Assembly: GCA_013822685.1 (NCBI GenBank)
Contig: PNKV01000001.1
Coordinates: forward strand, 310,001-374,000
Reading direction: 5' to 3'
Length of the DNA: 64,000 bases
Source of the DNA: Leptothrix sp. (in: b-proteobacteria)
Lineage (GTDB): Bacteria > Pseudomonadota > Gammaproteobacteria > Burkholderiales > Burkholderiaceae_C
The translations under genes and the position numbers were made by a program. Positions 1 to 8,174 of the stretch are shown here, in pieces (position 1 is the first letter of the stretch; each line of letters opens with the position of its first letter). Under the pieces are notes generated by a model that saw only the letters and a list, made by a program, of their open reading frames with translations, searched no databases and was not told where the DNA came from.

Positions 1-440
1 AAAAGGGCCGCATCAGTTCGACCTGGTCCATCCTGGGCACGGACATCAGCGACCGGGTGCTGCGCAGCGCCAGCCAGGCCATCTACCCAGAAGAACGCCT
101 GCGCCACGTCACGCCCCGGCACCTGAAGCAGTATTGTCTGCGCGGCGATGGTGATGCCGAGGGCTTGGTGCAGATCCAGCCCAAGCTGCGTGAGCACGTG
201 CGCTTTGGCCAACTCAACCTGTGCCGGCCCATCGAAGACCTGGGGCCCTTCGACATCATCTTTCTGCGCAATGTGCTGATCTACTTTGACGCGCCCACCA
301 AGCGCGAAGTGGTGGACCGCGTGCTGACCCAGCTGAAGCCCGGCGGCCTGTTCTTCATCGGCTCGGCCGAAGGCCGCGTGCCCTGTGACACGCCCTTGAA
401 ACCCATTGCCACAGGCGTCTTCCGCAAGGTGGCTGCATGA
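1..440 (+). CDS. cheR: CheR chemotaxis methyltransferase, C-terminal part (5' end outside window)
   Basis: CheR transfers methyl groups from S-adenosylmethionine to glutamates of chemoreceptors in the cytoplasm. The reading frame is open from base 3, so the gene enters from upstream and only about 145 C-terminal residues are seen. Visible family motifs are ILGTDIS (end of the SAM-binding strand), FDIIFLRNVLIYFD (the conserved RNVLIYF block) and LKPGGLFFIGSAE. The stop codon overlaps the start of cheD as ATGA, so the two are translationally coupled. The family assignment is firm; the N-terminal domain cannot be judged. Confidence 0.93.
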   Translation, partial: KGRISSTWSILGTDISDRVLRSASQAIYPEERLRHVTPRHLKQYCLRGDGDAEGLVQIQPKLREHVRFGQLNLCRPIEDLGPFDIIFLRNVLIYFDAPTKREVVDRVLTQLKPGGLFFIGSAEGRVPCDTPLKPIATGVFRKVAA

Positions 441-910
441 TTACCGACCAATGCTTCCACACCTTTTTGCACCCCGGTGATGTCGTGTGCGCCCACCGTG
501 GCGACCGGATGGAGACGCTGCTGGGCTCGTGTGTGTCCATCATCCTGACCGACCCGCACCGCACCGTGGGCGCGATGTGCCACATCGTGCATGCGCACTC
601 GGCCAACGCCAAGGCACGGCTCACCACCGCTCATGCCAGCACGGCCCTGGCCACCATGTACCAGCTGCTCAAGGCCGAAGGCTTTGCTCCCCAGCTGTGC
701 AAGGCCTATGTCTATGGTGGCGGCAACATGTTCCCCAGCTTGTCGCACCAGCGCCCGGTGGGCGACGCCAACGTGAGCTGGGTGCTGGACGCCCTGCAGC
801 GCGATCGCGTTGGGCTCATTCACCACGATGTGGGTGGTTGCACCTACCGGCGTGTGGCCTGGACCGTGGGCGCCCAGGCGCCGCAGGTGAAGGCGGTGAA
901 AGTGGGCTGA
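437..910 (+). CDS. cheD: CheD chemoreceptor glutamine deamidase
   Basis: CheD deamidates specific glutamines of methyl-accepting chemotaxis proteins, making new methylation sites for CheR. The 157-residue product has the family length. LLGSCVSI holds the probable catalytic Cys32, and MCHIVH holds the partner His49. The AYVYGGGNMF and GGCTYRRV segments are typical of the family. The ATG lies inside the end of cheR (ATGA overlap), which fixes the start and places the gene in the chemotaxis operon entering from the left. No cheB follows in the window. Confidence 0.93.
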   Translation: MITDQCFHTFLHPGDVVCAHRGDRMETLLGSCVSIILTDPHRTVGAMCHIVHAHSANAKARLTTAHASTALATMYQLLKAEGFAPQLCKAYVYGGGNMFPSLSHQRPVGDANVSWVLDALQRDRVGLIHHDVGGCTYRRVAWTVGAQAPQVKAVKVG

Positions 911-968
911 TACAGGCGAGAATCGCTGTCATTGCTTGTGCAAGCAACAACGATTCACAAAGACACCC

Positions 969-1220
969 ATGAACGACGAAGCCACACCCACCCCTGCCCT
1001 GCCCGACCGCCTGTCCATCGACCCTCGCAGCGCCCATTACAACGCCGCCGTGTTCGAGCACGACATCGGCATCCGCTTCAATGAAAAAGAACGTTTTGAC
1101 GTCGAGGAGTACTGCGTCAGCGAAGGCTGGATCAAGGTGCCCGCGGGCAAGAAGGTCGACCGCAAAGGCAAGCCCCTGCTGCTCACCTTGAAGGGCAGGG
1201 TCGAAGCGTTTTACAAGTGA
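969..1220 (+). CDS. DUF3297 family protein
   Basis: A small soluble protein of 83 residues. The block LPDRLSIDPRS, then IGIRFNEKER and VEEYCVSEGWIKV, followed by GKKVDRKGKPLLLTLKG, matches the DUF3297 family as I know it; no function has been established for that family. An upstream in-frame start would add 11 residues, but the ATG at 969 gives the usual N-terminus just ahead of LPDRLSIDPRS. It has no signal peptide or membrane segment. It follows cheD by about 60 bases and could share its transcript, although no functional link to chemotaxis is evident. Confidence 0.85.
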   Translation: MNDEATPTPALPDRLSIDPRSAHYNAAVFEHDIGIRFNEKERFDVEEYCVSEGWIKVPAGKKVDRKGKPLLLTLKGRVEAFYK

Positions 1221-1259
1221 CTGAAGGGCTGTCGAACCAATACGCGAATCAGCCTCACG

Positions 1260-2135
1260 ATGAAGCCCCTACCCCGCCAACTGCTGGCAGCCATGGCCTC
1301 TGCAGCAGCCCTGCTCACATCACTTCCAGCAACCGCCGCCCAACACGGCCCAGCACCCGTTGCAGCCAAGCTCAATGAAGCCGGCCCCTACGAAGTCAAC
1401 AGCTACTCGATCCCCGATGCCGACGCAGAAGTCAAAGGCTATGGCGGCGGCACCGTCTACTACCCCAAGGCTTCTTCAGGCGAAACCTTCGGCATCGTGG
1501 CGATGATGCCCGGCTTCCTGGCCTTCCAGGCCGTGTACGCCAAGCTGGTCCAGAAGATCGCCTCGCATGGTTTCATCGTGGCCAGCCTTGACAGCGTGGG
1601 CCGGGCCGACTTCCCCGAAGCCCGCTCGGCACAGTTGGCGGCGGGCCTGGCGCACGTGGCCCAACTCGCCCGGGGTGGCCAAGTGCCTTACGCCTCGGTG
1701 GCCGATCCTTCGCGCCGCGCCATCATGGGCAACTCCATGGGTGGTGGCGCGGCCTTGTCGGCCATGGTGATCGACCCCACGCTGAAGGCCGCGGTGGCAC
1801 TTCAACCTTGGCACACCGTCAAAAGCTTCCCAGCGGTGAAGACACCGACCTTGATCGTGGCCTGCCAAACCGACGGCATTGCGCCCAACAAGACGCACTC
1901 CGACGTCTTCTACGCCAGTTTGCCCGGTAATCTGCCCCGTGCCGAAATCGAGGTCAAAGACACCGGCCACCTGTGCGCAACGTTCCTGACCAGCGAGGCC
2001 AACCTGAACACTATGGGCAAATCGGCCGTGGCTTGGCTCAAGCGCTTCCTGGATGAAGACATGCGTTACGACCCAATGGTGAAGGGCGGCATCAACCAGG
2101 GCGAGTTCAGCCGTTTCACCGTCGAGGGCTTCTGA
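1260..2135 (+). CDS. Exported PETase-like polyester hydrolase homologue (alpha/beta hydrolase, cutinase type)
   Basis: A 291-residue secreted serine hydrolase with a Sec signal peptide (residues 1-27, cleavage near ATAA-Q). Ordered blocks resemble the Ideonella sakaiensis PETase/cutinase family: GGGTVYYP (62-69), IASHGFIV (100-107), the nucleophile elbow GNSMGGG (Ser159), ACQTDGIAP with acid Asp205, TGHLC with His237, and AVAWLKRFLDEDMRY near the end. Cys202 and Cys239 sit where PETase has its active-site disulfide. Differences are the oxyanion Tyr replaced by Phe86, the PETase Trp/His before the nucleophile replaced by Asn158, and no C-terminal cysteine pair. A small ester or polyester is the likely substrate; activity on PET is unproven. 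The catalytic triad is by memory alignment. Confidence 0.85.
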   Translation: MKPLPRQLLAAMASAAALLTSLPATAAQHGPAPVAAKLNEAGPYEVNSYSIPDADAEVKGYGGGTVYYPKASSGETFGIVAMMPGFLAFQAVYAKLVQKIASHGFIVASLDSVGRADFPEARSAQLAAGLAHVAQLARGGQVPYASVADPSRRAIMGNSMGGGAALSAMVIDPTLKAAVALQPWHTVKSFPAVKTPTLIVACQTDGIAPNKTHSDVFYASLPGNLPRAEIEVKDTGHLCATFLTSEANLNTMGKSAVAWLKRFLDEDMRYDPMVKGGINQGEFSRFTVEGF

Positions 2136-2147
2136 TCAGGCAATGTG

Positions 2148-2176
2148 TTGAGCGAAGCGCCGCATGGTGCGCTCAA
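2148..2176. terminator. Inverted repeat between convergent genes
   Basis: TTGAGCG (2148-2154) and CGCTCAA (2170-2176) form a perfect 7-bp stem between the end of the hydrolase gene and the end of the convergent small gene, and the right arm overlaps that gene's stop. There is no T-run, so it is at best a weak or bidirectional transcription stop. Confidence 0.3.
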
Positions 2177-2349
2177 GTGCCATTGTGGCGAGACTCCCAT
2201 GCCCGCAAGGCTTGCCGGTACTGGTCCATGGCCAGGTCGTGGAGGTCGAAAATGCAGGGGTCACAGCCGTTGCCGCAGCAGTCATTGAGGTCTGGCTGCT
2301 CGGGCGGCTGCGGCATGGGATCGTGGTCAGGGACAGCGGATTGGGTCAT
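2173..2349 (-). CDS. Small Cys-rich protein of the oxidoreductase-like family (PF09791 type)
   Basis: A 58-residue gene, easily missed. ATG at 2349, TGA at 2173-2175. The core NDCCGNGCDPCIFD followed by LHDLAMDQYRQAL matches the short 'oxidoreductase-like domain' family, which carries a four-cysteine motif (CC-G-x-GC-x-x-C) in bacteria and as the N-terminal piece of a few eukaryotic mitochondrial proteins. The cysteines suggest metal binding; no enzymatic activity is established. It begins 9 bases after the stop of glnS on the same strand and is probably cotranscribed with it. Family assignment is from the motif alone. Confidence 0.72.
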   Translation of the reverse strand: MTQSAVPDHDPMPQPPEQPDLNDCCGNGCDPCIFDLHDLAMDQYRQALRAWESRHNGT

Positions 2350-2358
2350 GGTTGAAAT

Positions 2359-4164
2359 TCACTTGCCCCAGCTGTCCTTCAACCCCGTCACGCGGTTGAA
2401 CACCGGCTTGCCTGCCACGTGGTCCTTGCGGTCGGCCACGAAATAGCCGTGCCGCTCGAACTGGAACTTCTGGTCAGGCGCGGCCTGGGCCAGTGAAGGC
2501 TCCACAAAGGCCGTGACGATCTTCTTGCTGTCGGGGTTCAAGCTGGCCAGGAAGTCCTTGCCGCCGGCATCTGGCTGCGCATCGGTGAACAGGCGGTCGT
2601 ACAGGCGCACCTCGGCGGCCACGCCATCGGCCACGCCCACCCAGGTGATCGCGGCCTTGACCTTGACGCTGTCGGCGCCGGGCGTGCCGCTCTTGGTGTC
2701 GTGCACCACGGTGGCATGGACTTCGGTCACACGGCCATCGGCATCCTTGGCGCAGCCGGTGCACTCGATCACGTAGCCGCCCTTCAGGCGCACCTTGTTG
2801 CCAGGGAAGAGGCGCTTGTAGCCTTTGGGCGGCACCTCTTCAAAGTCCTCGCGCTCAATCCACACTTCCTGGCCCAGCGTGAAGTGGCGCACTGGCGATT
2901 CAATGCCTTCGGGCGGGTGAGGCAGCGCGGGCAACGTGCAGGGCTCAAGGTGGCCGTTCGAAAAAACGTCGGCCCAATTGGTCAGCACCAGCTTGACGGG
3001 ATCAAGCACAGCCATGCCACGGTGGGCCTTGTTCTCCAGGTCATCGCGCAGGGCGATGTCCAGGGTGCTGTAGTCGATCCAGCTGTCGGCCTTGGTCACG
3101 CCAATGCGTTCGCAGAACAGCTGGATGGCCTCGGGCGTGTAGCCACGGCGGCGCAGGCCGACGATGGTGGGCATGCGCGGGTCGTCCCAGCCTTCAACCG
3201 TGCCTTCATCGACCAGTTGCTTGAGCTTGCGCTTGCTGGTGATGACATAGGTGAGGTTCAGGCGCGCGAACTCGTATTGCTTGGGCGTGGGTTGTTGCAG
3301 CAGGCCCAGTTCAGCCAGGCGGTCGAGCAACCAGTCGTAGAAGGGGCGCTGGTCTTCGAACTCCAGCGTGCAGATCGAATGGGTGATCTGCTCCAGCGCG
3401 TCTTCGATCGGGTGCGCGAAGGTGTACATCGGGTAGATGCACCATTTATCGCCCGTGTTGTGGTGCGTGGCGCGGCGGATGCGGTAAATGGCCGGGTCGC
3501 GCAGGTTGATGTTGGGCGCGGCCATGTCGATCTTGGCGCGCAGCACCATGCTGCCGTCGGCATGCTGGCCATCGCGCATTTCGCGGAAGCGGGCCAGGTT
3601 CTGTTCGGGCGTGCGCGAGCGGAAAGGGCTGTCCTTGCCGGGCGTGGTGAAGTCGCCGCGGTTGGCGCGCATTTCTTCCGGGGTCTGCTCGTCCACATAG
3701 GCCAGCCCAGCGCCGATCAGCGCTTCGGCCGCGCGGTACATGAAGTCGAAATAGTTGCTGGCGTAGTACAGGTGGTCTTGCTGCGCGCCATTGAAGTTCG
3801 ATTGCCAGCCAAAGCCCAGCCACTTGACCGAGTCCAGGATGCTGTCGACGTATTCCTGTTCTTCTTTTTCAGGGTTGGTGTCGTCGAAGCGCATGTGGCA
3901 AACGCCGCCGTAATCGCGCGCCAAGCCAAAGTTCAGGCAGATGCTCTTGGCGTGGCCCACGTGCAGGTAGCCGTTGGGCTCGGGCGGGAAACGGGTGCGG
4001 ACTTTGGCCGGGTCCGGTTGGCCGCTCAGTTGGTGCTGGGCGTCACCGGGTGTGCCGGCCCATCGGCGGCTGGCATACGTGCCCTGCTCCAGGTCGCGGT
4101 CAATGATGCCGCGCAGGAAGTTGCTGGGTTTGTGAGGGGTCGAATCATCAAGGGGAGCGTTCAT
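2359..4164 (-). CDS. glnS: Glutaminyl-tRNA synthetase
   Basis: Class I aminoacyl-tRNA synthetase charging tRNA-Gln with glutamine. The 601-residue protein starts with about 55 extra residues before the catalytic core RTRFPPEPNGYLHVGHAK, where HVGH (68-71) is the HIGH motif. The KMSKS equivalent is ITSKRKL near residue 309. CHMRFDDTNPEKE confirms the GlnRS/GluRS family, and the large C-terminal beta-barrel anticodon domain fits GlnRS rather than GluRS. At its 3' end it is followed by a 58-residue Cys-rich gene. The start ATG at 4164 is 17 bases from the marR stop, so marR, glnS and the small gene may form one transcript. Confidence 0.97.
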   Translation of the reverse strand: MNAPLDDSTPHKPSNFLRGIIDRDLEQGTYASRRWAGTPGDAQHQLSGQPDPAKVRTRFPPEPNGYLHVGHAKSICLNFGLARDYGGVCHMRFDDTNPEKEEQEYVDSILDSVKWLGFGWQSNFNGAQQDHLYYASNYFDFMYRAAEALIGAGLAYVDEQTPEEMRANRGDFTTPGKDSPFRSRTPEQNLARFREMRDGQHADGSMVLRAKIDMAAPNINLRDPAIYRIRRATHHNTGDKWCIYPMYTFAHPIEDALEQITHSICTLEFEDQRPFYDWLLDRLAELGLLQQPTPKQYEFARLNLTYVITSKRKLKQLVDEGTVEGWDDPRMPTIVGLRRRGYTPEAIQLFCERIGVTKADSWIDYSTLDIALRDDLENKAHRGMAVLDPVKLVLTNWADVFSNGHLEPCTLPALPHPPEGIESPVRHFTLGQEVWIEREDFEEVPPKGYKRLFPGNKVRLKGGYVIECTGCAKDADGRVTEVHATVVHDTKSGTPGADSVKVKAAITWVGVADGVAAEVRLYDRLFTDAQPDAGGKDFLASLNPDSKKIVTAFVEPSLAQAAPDQKFQFERHGYFVADRKDHVAGKPVFNRVTGLKDSWGK

Positions 4165-4181
4165 CCCCCGATTCTATTCAT

Positions 4182-4664
4182 TCACCGGTTCGGGTTGGCC
4201 AGTTGCTGCAGCATGGCCAGCAACTGCTCGGCGCCGGCCGCCCCCAATGGCCGCGCGGCCAACTGGTCTTGCTGCACCACGGCCTGGGTGATCGCCACCA
4301 GGTCGGTCTGGCCTTTGGCCGTCAGGGCCAGGCCAAAGGCGCGGCGGTCCTCGGGCACATCCAGGCGCTCTACGTAGCCCAGGTCTTCAAGGGCGTCTAC
4401 CAGCATCACCGCGCCAGAGCGGGCGATGCCCAGCACTTTGGCCAGCTGCGTGAGCTTGAGGCCGGGGTTGCGCGAAATGATCACCAGCGCCGAGAACCGC
4501 GGCGGGGTGATGTTCCAGGGGGCCAGGGACTGGATGAACAGGTCGTTCAGGGCCAGTTGCGCGCGGCGGACCCCGTAGCCCACCAGGGAGTCCAGTACGC
4601 CGTAGTCAATGCCCGGCACCTGGGGATTGAAAAATGCATCAATGGAAACGTCGTTCTTGCTCAT
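4182..4664 (-). CDS. MarR family transcriptional regulator
   Basis: A 160-residue winged-helix repressor. The core ITPPRFSALVIISRNPGLKL, then QLAKVLGIARSGAVMLVDALE and GYVERLDVPEDRRAFGLALT, has the standard MarR layout, with recognition helix about 65-90 and the DRR-containing wing about 100-115. Such proteins usually bind small phenolic ligands and repress a neighbouring gene. The neighbours are glnS downstream on the same strand and a GNAT-like gene divergent across a 234-base gap that contains a short palindrome. The target and ligand cannot be read from the sequence. Confidence 0.9.
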   Translation of the reverse strand: MSKNDVSIDAFFNPQVPGIDYGVLDSLVGYGVRRAQLALNDLFIQSLAPWNITPPRFSALVIISRNPGLKLTQLAKVLGIARSGAVMLVDALEDLGYVERLDVPEDRRAFGLALTAKGQTDLVAITQAVVQQDQLAARPLGAAGAEQLLAMLQQLANPNR

Positions 4665-4752
4665 TGGGACCCTGGGTGACTTGTGCGGCGGATTTTAGTC
4701 CCAGTGCCGAAACACCCATTTCAAACGTCATCAGCGCAAACACTTAGAGAGA

Positions 4753-4770
4753 TTTGATGCTTGTTTCAAA
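4753..4770. promoter_or_regulatory. Short palindrome in the marR/GNAT divergent region (possible operator)
   Basis: TTTGA-N8-TCAAA forms an 18-base inverted repeat. TTTCAAACG occurs twice in direct orientation, at 4719-4727 and 4764-4772. The size and place suit an operator for the neighbouring MarR protein. This is inference from position only. Confidence 0.3.
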
Positions 4771-4898
4771 CGATTACCCCTCAAGCACGGGGGTGATCTG
4801 GCCAGTCAAGGGTTCGCCCTCGCAGGCGATTCAAACAGGGCTTCCGACAATGGCCGGGCGCGAAAAACATCACACAAAGCTGCCCGAGATCGGCCTCA

Positions 4899-5663
4899 AT
4901 GCTCAGCACCCATTACCAAAAAGTACGGTCCCTCAGCGTGTTCGACATCATGCGGATGCACGCCATCTTCTCGGCCAACTACGCCAATGGCCCCATGGAC
5001 ACCTTCATGAGCGATCTGAGCCGCAAGGACGGCGTGTTCCTGGTCCGCAAGAAATCCACCGATGAAATCGTGGGTTTCTCAACGCTGGGCATCCACGAGT
5101 TCCAGCACCAGGGGCGCACCGTGCGCGGCCTGTTCAGCGGTGACACCATCATCGAGAAGGCCTATTGGGGCTCGCGCAGCCTGCAGACCGCGTTCGCGCT
5201 CAAGCTGTTCACCGAGGCCCTCAAGCGCCCGTTCTCGCGCCAGTACTGGCTGCTGATCTCCAAGGGCTACAAGACCTATCTGCTGCTGTCCAAGAACTTT
5301 CCGGAGCACTACCCCAAACGCGGGCAAAACAACCCACGGCTGAAGGAGCTGGTGATCAACTACTGCGACGCGCTGTTCCCCGGTAAGCTCGACCGCGAGT
5401 TGATGACACTGGATTTTGGCGACAACGCCAACTGCCTGAAGCAGGATGTGGCCGGCATCGATGACGCGCTGAGGGCACGCGAGCCCGACGTGGCCTTCTT
5501 CGAACAGCTCAACCCCAACTGGCAACGCGGCACCGAGCTGCCCTGCATTGGCCGCGCCGACCTGGGCATGTTCGTGTGGGCGATCTGGCCCTTCTTGTGG
5601 AAAGCCGCTTTCAAACCGGCCAAGAAACCCGCCGCCACGGCCGGCGTCAATCAGGTGGTCTGA
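4899..5663 (+). CDS. GNAT-like hypothetical protein
   Basis: A 254-residue protein not assigned to a named family. Residues about 40-130 (DGVFLVRKKS, IVGFSTLGIH, VRGLFSGDTIIEKAYWGS) read like an acyl-CoA N-acyltransferase fold: strand, substrate strand and a helix after the turn. No classic acetyl-CoA loop (R/QxxGxG/A) is obvious. The C-terminus LGMFVWAIWPFLWKAAF (about 225-241) is hydrophobic and may be membrane-associated. The gene is divergent from marR, and its stop overlaps the end of the convergent DUF3717/DUF1289 gene by 13 bases. The start ATG at 4899 lacks a good Shine-Dalgarno, so a start at the Met about 17 residues on is possible. Confidence 0.65.
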   Translation: MLSTHYQKVRSLSVFDIMRMHAIFSANYANGPMDTFMSDLSRKDGVFLVRKKSTDEIVGFSTLGIHEFQHQGRTVRGLFSGDTIIEKAYWGSRSLQTAFALKLFTEALKRPFSRQYWLLISKGYKTYLLLSKNFPEHYPKRGQNNPRLKELVINYCDALFPGKLDRELMTLDFGDNANCLKQDVAGIDDALRAREPDVAFFEQLNPNWQRGTELPCIGRADLGMFVWAIWPFLWKAAFKPAKKPAATAGVNQVV

Positions 5664-6118
5664 CCACCGCCCTCGTCAGCGGATGCGGATGCCGGTGCGG
5701 GCGAGGCCGCTACCCCTTCACGGGCCCGCTCTGAATAGCGGTTGAAACGCCAGGCGCTGGATTCCATGGTGATGCGGCGCCAGGTGCCGCGTTTTTCACC
5801 GGGGGTCATCTCGGGCCACAACTGGACTTCGTCAAAGGTGCGGCCACAGCCCTTGCAGATGTCATCGCCTTGGCTGGTCGAGCAGATCGCGATGCAAGGC
5901 GTGTCGGGCGTGGTTTCGTACCATTCCAGCCAGGCCTGTTTGGCCTTGGGTGGCATGGTCGCTTCGTCGCACGAGGGCTCGCGGTAATACACCATCAAGG
6001 CATAAACCTCGGCCAGCGCACCCACTTGCGGACATGACTGGATGCCATCCACGGACGGGCTGCGCTCGCGCCACCAGTTGATGGCCGATTCAATGTCCGT
6101 GATGTGGATGCCAGCCAT
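5651..6118 (-). CDS. DUF3717 plus DUF1289 domain protein
   Basis: A 155-residue protein with two small domains. The N-terminal ITDIESAINWWRERSPS block resembles DUF3717 of beta-proteobacteria. The C-terminal DTPCIAICSTSQGDDICKGC followed by GRTFDEVQLWP resembles DUF1289, with four cysteines that could hold a metal or iron-sulfur group. No activity is known for either. A GTG at 6130 is in frame, but AGGAG lies 11 bases before the ATG at 6118, which decides the start. The gene follows trpS almost without a gap, so the two are probably cotranscribed. The C-terminal 20 residues are low complexity (Ala/Pro/Ser). Confidence 0.82.
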   Translation of the reverse strand: MAGIHITDIESAINWWRERSPSVDGIQSCPQVGALAEVYALMVYYREPSCDEATMPPKAKQAWLEWYETTPDTPCIAICSTSQGDDICKGCGRTFDEVQLWPEMTPGEKRGTWRRITMESSAWRFNRYSERAREGVAASPAPASASADEGGGQTT

Positions 6119-6126
6119 GGTGGCGT

Positions 6127-7434
6127 TCACTCCTGCGCGGCGAGCAGCGCGGCCAAGGCGGCTTCCACGTCGCCCTGGGCCACGCCAGCGGCAAAGGCCA
6201 CCGGTGCGCCCGCCAAGGCCTGCGCGCCCTCTTGCTTGAAGCGCTTGACCCAGCTGCCGGCCTCGCGGCCCTCGGCAAAGGCCTGGCTTTGCAACAGCAC
6301 GCCGCCATCGGCCGTGGTGAGCTTGAAGTAGAACTGGCCGTCGGCCTCGCGGTATTGCTTGAACACCGGCACGGCCACTTTGCTGGCCTGGGCGACCTGG
6401 GCTTGGGGGGCCGCCACGGCCACCATCTTGCGCAGGCCCACGGCGCTGCGTAACTCGGCCAGGAATGGCGTGGCCACGGCGCGGGCCTTGCGGGCACCCA
6501 GCAGCAAAATCTCTTCGATCTGCTCGGGGTGCGCCATCAGGTGCTCGTACTTCTCGCGCATGGGGCCCACATGGGCTTCGATCAGATCGACCACGCGCTG
6601 CTTGGCCTCGCCCCAGGCCAGGCCCGCACGCAGATCGGCATGGAAGCTGGCGCGTTGCGCTTCATTGGCAAAGGCGTCGTGGATGGTCACCAGGTGCGCA
6701 CCCTCGGGGTCTTTCGGCTCGCCGGGCAATCTGGAATCAGTCACGATGCGCGCCACCGCCTCCTTCAAGGCCTTGGGACCACCCTGGAACAAAGGCACGG
6801 TGTTGTCATAGCTCTTGGACATCTTGCGGCCATCCAGGCCAGGCAAGGTGGCCACGGTCTCTTCGATCTCGGCCTGCGGCAGCACGAACAGCTCCTTGCC
6901 GGCGCCAAAGACGTGGTTGAAGCGCTGGGCCACGTCGCGGGCCATCTCGATGTGCTGCACCTGGTCGCGGCCCACGGGCACGCGGTGGGCGTTGAACAGC
7001 AAGATGTCGGCGGCCATCAGGATGGGGTAGCTGAAGAGGCCCATGGTGATGCCCGCATCAGGCTCTTCACCGGCGGCTTCGTTGGCATCGACCGAGGCCT
7101 TGTAGGCATGGGCGCGGTTCATCTGGCCCTTGGCGGTCACGCAGGTCAGCAGCCAGGTCAACTCGGGCGTTTCGGGGATGTCGCTCTGGCGGTAGAAGGT
7201 GACGCGCTCCGGGTCCAGGCCGGCCGCCAACCAGCTGGCCGCGATCTCGATGCGCGAGCGCTCGATGCGCGCCGGGTCATCGCACTTGATCAGCGCGTGG
7301 TAATCGGCCAGGAAGAAAAAGCTTTCAACGCCGGCCTCACGGCTGGCCGCGATGGCAGGCCGGATGGCCCCCACGTAGTTGCCAAGGTGCGGGGTGCCGG
7401 TGGTGGTGATGCCGGTGAGAACGCGTTCGGTCAT
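6127..7434 (-). CDS. trpS: Tryptophanyl-tRNA synthetase
   Basis: Class I synthetase attaching tryptophan to tRNA-Trp. The HIGH equivalent is TPHLGNY (residues 14-20), and KMSKSYDN lies near residue 205, with the ADILLFNAHRVPVGRDQ block between them. At 435 residues it is roughly 100 longer than the usual 330. The extra C-terminal part (about 345-435), with VPVFKQYREADGQFYFKL, forms a small extra domain seen in some proteobacterial enzymes. The downstream DUF3717/DUF1289 gene overlaps or abuts its stop. It is divergent from purN. Confidence 0.96.
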   Translation of the reverse strand: MTERVLTGITTTGTPHLGNYVGAIRPAIAASREAGVESFFFLADYHALIKCDDPARIERSRIEIAASWLAAGLDPERVTFYRQSDIPETPELTWLLTCVTAKGQMNRAHAYKASVDANEAAGEEPDAGITMGLFSYPILMAADILLFNAHRVPVGRDQVQHIEMARDVAQRFNHVFGAGKELFVLPQAEIEETVATLPGLDGRKMSKSYDNTVPLFQGGPKALKEAVARIVTDSRLPGEPKDPEGAHLVTIHDAFANEAQRASFHADLRAGLAWGEAKQRVVDLIEAHVGPMREKYEHLMAHPEQIEEILLLGARKARAVATPFLAELRSAVGLRKMVAVAAPQAQVAQASKVAVPVFKQYREADGQFYFKLTTADGGVLLQSQAFAEGREAGSWVKRFKQEGAQALAGAPVAFAAGVAQGDVEAALAALLAAQE

Positions 7435-7526
7435 GGCTGGCTCGGGTGGGCGGTTGCGTGGTGGCGGGAAAGAGGCGCATTGTAGAAGGCCCCTCTTCCA
7501 AGCGCCCCCGCTACACTCTACGCCGC

Positions 7527-8174
7527 ATGAAAAACATCGTCATCCTGATTTCCGGACGCGGCTCCAACATGGAAGCCATCGTCGAGGCCTGCGCCTCGGA
7601 GCACTGGCCGGCGCGCGTCGCCGCCGTCGTCAGCAACAAGGCTGAGGCCACGGGCCTGCGCTTTGCGGCCGACCGGGGCATTGCCACCGCGTCGGTGGAC
7701 CACCGCCGATTCGACACCCGTGAGGCTTTTGACGCCGAGCTGGCCCGCACCATCGACGGCTTTGCGCCCGACCTGGTGGTGCTGGCCGGTTTCATGCGCA
7801 TCCTGACCGAAAGCTTTGTGCGGCACTTTGAGGGCCGCATGCTGAACATCCATCCTTCGCTGCTGCCCGCGTTTCCGGGCCTGCACACGCACCAGCGTGC
7901 CATTGAGGCAGGCTGCAAGCTGGCCGGTGCCACGGTGCATTTCGTGACACCGGAGTTGGACCACGGCCCGATCGTGGCGCAAACCGCCGTGCCCGTGCTG
8001 GCCGATGACACGCCCGACAGCCTCTCGGCGCGCGTGCTGGTCCAGGAGCACCTGCTCTACCCACGCGCTGTGCGCTGGTTTGTGGAAGGCAGCCTGGCGA
8101 TCAATGGCCACCGCGTTGAGCAAACCGAGGGCGAGGCACAACTTCTGATGAGCACCGCCACGCCTAAGCCATGA
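7527..8174 (+). CDS. purN: Phosphoribosylglycinamide formyltransferase (GAR transformylase)
   Basis: Catalyses the third step of purine synthesis, N10-formyl-tetrahydrofolate plus GAR to formyl-GAR. The 215-residue protein starts ILISGRGSNMEAI (phosphate loop), continues AGFMRILTESFV, and has the catalytic block MLNIHPSLLPAFPGLH (Asn and His) and LDHGPIVAQ (Asp). The ATG at 7527 matches the family N-terminus; a longer in-frame extension upstream is not conserved. Its stop overlaps the ATG of the M50 protease gene as ATGA. Confidence 0.95.
   Translation: MKNIVILISGRGSNMEAIVEACASEHWPARVAAVVSNKAEATGLRFAADRGIATASVDHRRFDTREAFDAELARTIDGFAPDLVVLAGFMRILTESFVRHFEGRMLNIHPSLLPAFPGLHTHQRAIEAGCKLAGATVHFVTPELDHGPIVAQTAVPVLADDTPDSLSARVLVQEHLLYPRAVRWFVEGSLAINGHRVEQTEGEAQLLMSTATPKP

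Noticed and set aside
2701-4377. Long plus-strand open frame (about 558 codons) over glnS
   Set aside because: Antisense shadow of glnS. High-GC codon bias leaves the reverse frame open; composition (His/Ala/Val/Gln-rich) matches no family, and glnS on the other strand is certain.
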